Assembly (NCBI GenBank): GCA_002503045.1
Contig: DAQW01000127.1
Coordinates: forward strand, 1,403-11,691
Length of the DNA stretch: 10,289 nt
Source: Euryarchaeota archaeon UBA39
Lineage (GTDB): Archaea; Thermoplasmatota; Poseidoniia; Poseidoniales; Thalassarchaeaceae
Direction of reading: 5' to 3'
In this document: piece by piece, positions 7,411 through 10,289 of the stretch
Numbering within the stretch: the first letter of the stretch is position 1
Layout: the number at the start of each line of letters is the position of its first letter
Program-made: the position numbers and the translations under genes
Notes under the pieces: model-generated
What the model saw: the letters and a program-made list of their open reading frames with translations, nothing else
Databases searched by the model: none
Told to the model about the DNA's origin: nothing

Positions 7411-8375
7411 TGAGAAATTTACTGACGCATCTGGTTATTCTTTCTCTCATACTTACCATAACACCTATGGCAACTCAAAGCCAAGCTGTAGGGGGTTGGG
7501 AATTTGAATTTGTAGAAGAAGACGAATTTATCTATAATATTCCCTCTTCAGAAGATGGAGAAATTGTTGTAGAATTTGAAATTACTAATTCTTATCTGGT
7601 AGAAATAGAAGTAGAAATTTCTGTAGAGACGCCACCATTCAATGGTGAAATGTTAGGAGATGATCCTTTGACAATTTCAGTTCCAGCAGGTGAATCGAAA
7701 ACTGATGATTTCAAAATTGGGAATATTGACCTTTTCCAAGTTAATTCGCCAGGAGGGAAAGAAGAAGAATTCAGGGCCCTTGCTACTCTCAAAAGCATTG
7801 GAGGAGTTGATGTATCGATGGCAAATGATTGGAAAGACGATCGTGGAAAGGCAAAAATGCCAAGAATTTATGATTTGAGAATTGGAGAAACCACACAGAA
7901 CCTTGAATTCAACCCAGATATAGAAACATCATTCTCGGTAGAAATTACAAATCATGGAAATCTTGATGATCAAATTGGTAAAGCCGAAGTTTCGGATGAT
8001 TGCTCACTAATGACAGTAAGTATTGGAGATGATTCTGAACTAACAAAAATCATGAAACCTCAAATCACATCTTCCACCGATTCTGCTAGCATTCAGGTTA
8101 CAATACAAATTTCAGCAGCTCACCCTTCAAGAAATTGTGATATCGATTTAAGGATTTCATCAGGTGGTTCAGGTGAAGGCGATGGAATTGTTTGGACTGA
8201 TTCGTCATTCAGAGTAACAATCAAAGAAGGTGAGGAACCTCCTCCATCAGATGATTCTGATAATGATGGACCGATAAATGAGCCAGTTGTAATAGAACAG
8301 AATTTACCTTCTGCCGGACTTTCAATCATTTTTACATCATTTTTATTAGCAATTATTGCATACAGAAGAGAATGA
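7410..8375 (+). CDS. Secreted beta-rich surface protein with LPSAG-type C-terminal sorting tail
   Basis: This 321-residue protein starts with a signal peptide (about 1-26: MRNLLTHL, then a hydrophobic core ending near SQA). The mature part looks like two Ig-like or CARDB/NEW3-like beta domains, about 30-135 and 152-272. The supporting runs are alternating-strand stretches such as EIVVEFEITN and SFSVEITNHGN, and the strand-turn LTISVPAGES. Only two cysteines are in the mature domains (198 and 243), so a disulfide is possible. An acidic, proline-containing linker (about 274-298) leads to LPSAG (299-303), about 15 hydrophobic residues and a terminal YRRE. This tripartite end resembles archaeal CTERM signals processed by archaeosortases, but it could also be a plain membrane anchor. 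The gene is coupled to the FAD subunit by TAATG with a good ribosome binding site. Its function with the molybdoenzyme is unclear, and it may belong functionally with the membrane proteins downstream. Confidence 0.8.
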   Translation: MRNLLTHLVILSLILTITPMATQSQAVGGWEFEFVEEDEFIYNIPSSEDGEIVVEFEITNSYLVEIEVEISVETPPFNGEMLGDDPLTISVPAGESKTDDFKIGNIDLFQVNSPGGKEEEFRALATLKSIGGVDVSMANDWKDDRGKAKMPRIYDLRIGETTQNLEFNPDIETSFSVEITNHGNLDDQIGKAEVSDDCSLMTVSIGDDSELTKIMKPQITSSTDSASIQVTIQISAAHPSRNCDIDLRISSGGSGEGDGIVWTDSSFRVTIKEGEEPPPSDDSDNDGPINEPVVIEQNLPSAGLSIIFTSFLLAIIAYRRE

Positions 8376-8433
8376 GGGAAAAAAGCCCAATTTGAGACCA
8401 GTTTGATGATTTTACCTCAATCGATATTGGACA

Positions 8434-8441
8434 ACATATAT
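8434..8441 (+). promoter_or_regulatory. Weak TATA-like element before the DUF4350-like gene
   Basis: ACATATAT lies about 60 nt before the ATG at 8498. It would start a transcript near 8463-8467 with a leader of about 30 nt. The 8376-8497 interval otherwise shows only a short GGG/CCC pairing around an A-run (8376-8388) and a 26-codon open frame. Read-through from the upstream gene is equally possible. Confidence 0.22.
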
Positions 8442-8520
8442 GCGTGGCATTGGTTTGGAAGAAGCAGGCGTACCGAGAAAGACGCCCAAGGACAGGGATG
8501 AAAATGGCAGTTGGAGATGA
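8440..8520 (+). other. 26-codon mini-ORF overlapping the start of the DUF4350-like gene
   Basis: ATG at 8440 opens a 26-residue frame (MRGIGLEEAG to ENGSWR) ending at TGA 8518-8520, in a different frame from the downstream gene. It is hydrophilic and highly charged. Its KTPKDRDEN segment resembles KTPKDSEQN at the start of the gene at 10108. No strong ribosome binding site precedes it (TTGGA only). It could be a leader peptide, the true N-terminus of the next gene separated by a one-base sequencing error, or chance. Confidence 0.25.
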
Positions 8521-10111
8521 AGGAAGTCGCTTCAACACAGTTATTGCAATTGCTCTAATCACAACATTACTCATGGTACTTCTACTTCCAATGGCTTTTG
8601 CTGCAGGTAAGGAAACATCCTATAGTGCATATGAAGACTCATCGGATGCTTCACAATTATCAGACGTACGTACTACCTTAGGCCCCAGAGGTGCACAAAT
8701 AGGGGATGATGTAGAAAGTCAAGGTTATAACATTGCCAACACAATCTCTACCCCAATGCTGGTGAACGATTGGAAAAAACCTCATCTTACAATGCTACTA
8801 GTTGTTGGCCCTGAAAAGCCAATTGATGAAACTGAAGCTCAAGCAATCTTTGATTTTGTAACAAAAGAAGGAGGGAAAGTAGTAGTTGCCGCAGATAACT
8901 CAAATGCAAATACACTTGCAGGAATGTTTGGATTAACCTACTACGATGCACCGTTATATGACAGTCAACACATGTATGGAATCATCAACGAAGATGGTGA
9001 TGAATTTATGCATCCTACCAACGTATGGGGGCTACATAGCATCAACAAGGATGAATCTGAGATGCAAGATAGTGAAAAGAGCACAGGATGTTCGGATCAA
9101 ATGGTAGAGAACAAAATCCTAGATTCTTGCCGTATGCCAATGATGTTTAGGCAGCCAACTGGAATTAAAGTAGGAGCACTAGAAACTGATGACCCTCAAT
9201 CTTCAGATTATATCCAACGTGATGTGAATGTACTATCTTATGCATCTAAGGCCGCATTTATCGACATTGCAGGAGATGGAAAAGAAGGAACCGTCCAGAA
9301 TGATGCTCCTGGAGATATTGCCTTGACTGTAAGAATCGACTATCCTGGAATTGTAACTTCTGATCTTCTTCGAGGATCAGCAGGAGATTCTGATTCAGGT
9401 ATTGGTGATTTGACCGTGACTGGAAGTATTGTCTTCGTCGCTGATGATGAAGTATTCGCCAACCAATATTGGACTCTTTCTCGTGCAATGGAAGCAGGTT
9501 TATCTGACGATTGTACTGGGCAAACATGCTGGCAGAATGAGTTGACAGGTGGCGATTTCTGGCAAGGAAATCATGCTTTCTTCCACGCACTAATTTGGGA
9601 CATGATGGAACTAGACAATAACGAACTAGCAAATACTGTAAAAAATCAAAGAGACAATTTCAACATTGTTTTTGATGAAAGTCGCCACGTTACTGGAGTT
9701 GCATCCCAACCATTCATCGAAACAATCAGTACAATTGTATTACTAACATCAGATGATTTCTTGAAATGGTTGATAATCCTAAATCTAGGATTGCTGCTAT
9801 TAGTTTCAATAATGGTAGTTCCTGAGAAAGCGAATTGGAGACACGTGTTTGACCTCACTAGATTTAGAGAACGACCTACAAAACTTGATTCAGCCCAATA
9901 TCGTCAACGCGTACAGAAGGCTCTTTTCGCAAAAATAAGAGTATTCTATGATCTTACACGTGATCAAATGGCTCTCAAAACTCCAGCAGAGGTTCAACAA
10001 ATGATTGGAGACCCCAGATTAGTGGAACTGGCTTACAGTACCACACGTACATATTCCCCACAGGAACTTCGTGAGTTACTCACGAGTATTCGCAAGTGGG
10101 GGAAGAAGTGA
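8498..10111 (+). CDS. DUF4350-like membrane-anchored protein
   Basis: With the ATG at 8498 the protein has 537 residues. A membrane helix at about 14-36 (TVIAIALITTLLMVLLLPMA) is followed by a long extracytoplasmic domain, a second helix at about 422-442 (KWLIILNLGLLLLVSIMVVP) and a cytoplasmic tail of about 95 residues. The part after the first helix has a flavodoxin/GATase-like pattern (LTMLLVVGPEKPIDETEA, then GGKVVVAADN) and, later, IVFDESRH. This order matches the DUF4350 family, which is often encoded beside MoxR-type ATPases and DUF58/vWA proteins and is of unknown biochemical role. Four cysteines in the outer domain (198, 211, 339, 344) could form disulfides. The start is uncertain: a GTG at 8444 adds 18 Arg/Lys-rich residues, and the ATG at 8504 has AGGG 6 nt upstream. 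I prefer 8498 or 8504 because the longer form lacks a ribosome binding site. It overlaps the next gene by GTGA. Confidence 0.82.
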   Translation: MKMAVGDEGSRFNTVIAIALITTLLMVLLLPMAFAAGKETSYSAYEDSSDASQLSDVRTTLGPRGAQIGDDVESQGYNIANTISTPMLVNDWKKPHLTMLLVVGPEKPIDETEAQAIFDFVTKEGGKVVVAADNSNANTLAGMFGLTYYDAPLYDSQHMYGIINEDGDEFMHPTNVWGLHSINKDESEMQDSEKSTGCSDQMVENKILDSCRMPMMFRQPTGIKVGALETDDPQSSDYIQRDVNVLSYASKAAFIDIAGDGKEGTVQNDAPGDIALTVRIDYPGIVTSDLLRGSAGDSDSGIGDLTVTGSIVFVADDEVFANQYWTLSRAMEAGLSDDCTGQTCWQNELTGGDFWQGNHAFFHALIWDMMELDNNELANTVKNQRDNFNIVFDESRHVTGVASQPFIETISTIVLLTSDDFLKWLIILNLGLLLLVSIMVVPEKANWRHVFDLTRFRERPTKLDSAQYRQRVQKALFAKIRVFYDLTRDQMALKTPAEVQQMIGDPRLVELAYSTTRTYSPQELRELLTSIRKWGKK

Positions 10112-10289
10112 AAACCCCAAAGGATAGTGAACAGAACATGGCAGCCCCACCTCCACCACCAAATGCACCTGGCGCACCAGCGCCCCCAGCCGCCCCAGCA
10201 GCCCCTGCGCCCCCCGTTCCGACGGCTCCCGCACCTGCTCCAGCACCTGCTCCAGCACCTGCTCCAGCACCTGCAGCACCTGCTCCAGC
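10108..10289 (+). CDS. N-terminal fragment of a Pro/Ala-rich protein, possibly a MoxR-type ATPase
   Basis: A GTG at 10108 overlaps the TGA of the preceding gene (GTGA) and opens a frame that stays open to the right edge, about 60 codons. An ATG at 10138 in the same frame is an alternative start. After KTPKDSEQNMAAPPPPP the sequence is almost only Ala and Pro (APAP repeats), with a much higher G+C than the rest of the window. Such a segment is typical of a flexible linker or disordered tail. Genes following DUF4350 genes are often MoxR AAA+ ATPases, so this is my guess for the missing body of the protein, but no Walker A or other ATPase motif is visible here. Confidence 0.6.
   Translation, partial: MKTPKDSEQNMAAPPPPPNAPGAPAPPAAPAAPAPPVPTAPAPAPAPAPAPAPAPAAPAP
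10231..10287 (+). repeat. In-frame 12-bp tandem repeat encoding Ala-Pro-Ala-Pro
   Basis: GCACCTGCTCCA occurs three times head to tail (10231-10266). A partial unit (GCACCTGCA, 10267-10275) and one more full copy (10276-10287) follow, and the repeat runs toward the window edge. The unit is a multiple of three and keeps the reading frame, so copy number can change by slippage without breaking the protein. Confidence 0.9.

Noticed and set aside
8376..8388. GGG-A6-GCCC as a transcription terminator
   Set aside because: The stem is only three base pairs and no T-run follows on the plus strand; it is too weak to call.
10231..10289. Repeat array as a possible CRISPR or regulatory repeat
   Set aside because: Units are 12 bp, contiguous without spacers and in frame with an Ala-Pro coding sequence, so this is a protein-coding low-complexity repeat.

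Overview
The window most likely comes from an archaeon, with planktonic marine Euryarchaeota (Marine Group II / Poseidoniales-like) as my best guess. Supporting this are Shine-Dalgarno sites of the GGAGGTGA type just before tightly packed genes, a TATA-like box about 26 nt before a start codon (as expected for a near-leaderless archaeal transcript), an exported protein with an archaeal-style C-terminal sorting tail, and a DUF4350-like membrane protein. Most of the DNA is AT-rich by eye. The taxonomic call is inference: there is no rRNA or other marker gene here.

Left part (1-2885, minus strand): one open frame of 961 codons without a stop covers the whole stretch and leaves the window at its left edge. 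It encodes a very large integral membrane protein with about 30 hydrophobic segments and no family I recognise. A 136-bp divergent intergenic region (2886-3021) separates it from everything else.

Middle part (3022-8375, plus strand): a compact operon encodes a three-subunit molybdenum hydroxylase-family enzyme in the order [2Fe-2S] subunit, molybdopterin subunit, FAD subunit. The genes are joined by a 4-nt gap and an ATGA overlap. The FAD subunit carries a cysteine-rich insert and the large subunit carries GAMRGHG and PVDLGSYSSRVTFM motifs. Both are hallmarks of the 4-hydroxybenzoyl-CoA reductase (HcrABC) branch rather than of CO dehydrogenase or classical xanthine dehydrogenase. The large subunit also has unusual N- and C-terminal extensions. 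A fourth gene, overlapping the FAD subunit by TAATG, encodes a secreted beta-rich protein ending in an LPSAG / hydrophobic / Arg-Arg tail.

Right part (8376-10289, plus strand): after a roughly 120-bp gap with a possible promoter and a 26-codon mini-ORF comes a DUF4350-like protein anchored by two membrane helices. It overlaps (GTGA) the start of a gene whose visible N-terminus is an extremely Pro/Ala-rich repeat. By analogy with DUF4350 loci this could be a MoxR-type ATPase gene, but no ATPase motif lies inside the window.

The redox enzyme has a recognisable type but an unknown substrate. No maturation gene (XdhC/CoxF-like, MobA-like) and no CoA ligase is visible next to it.
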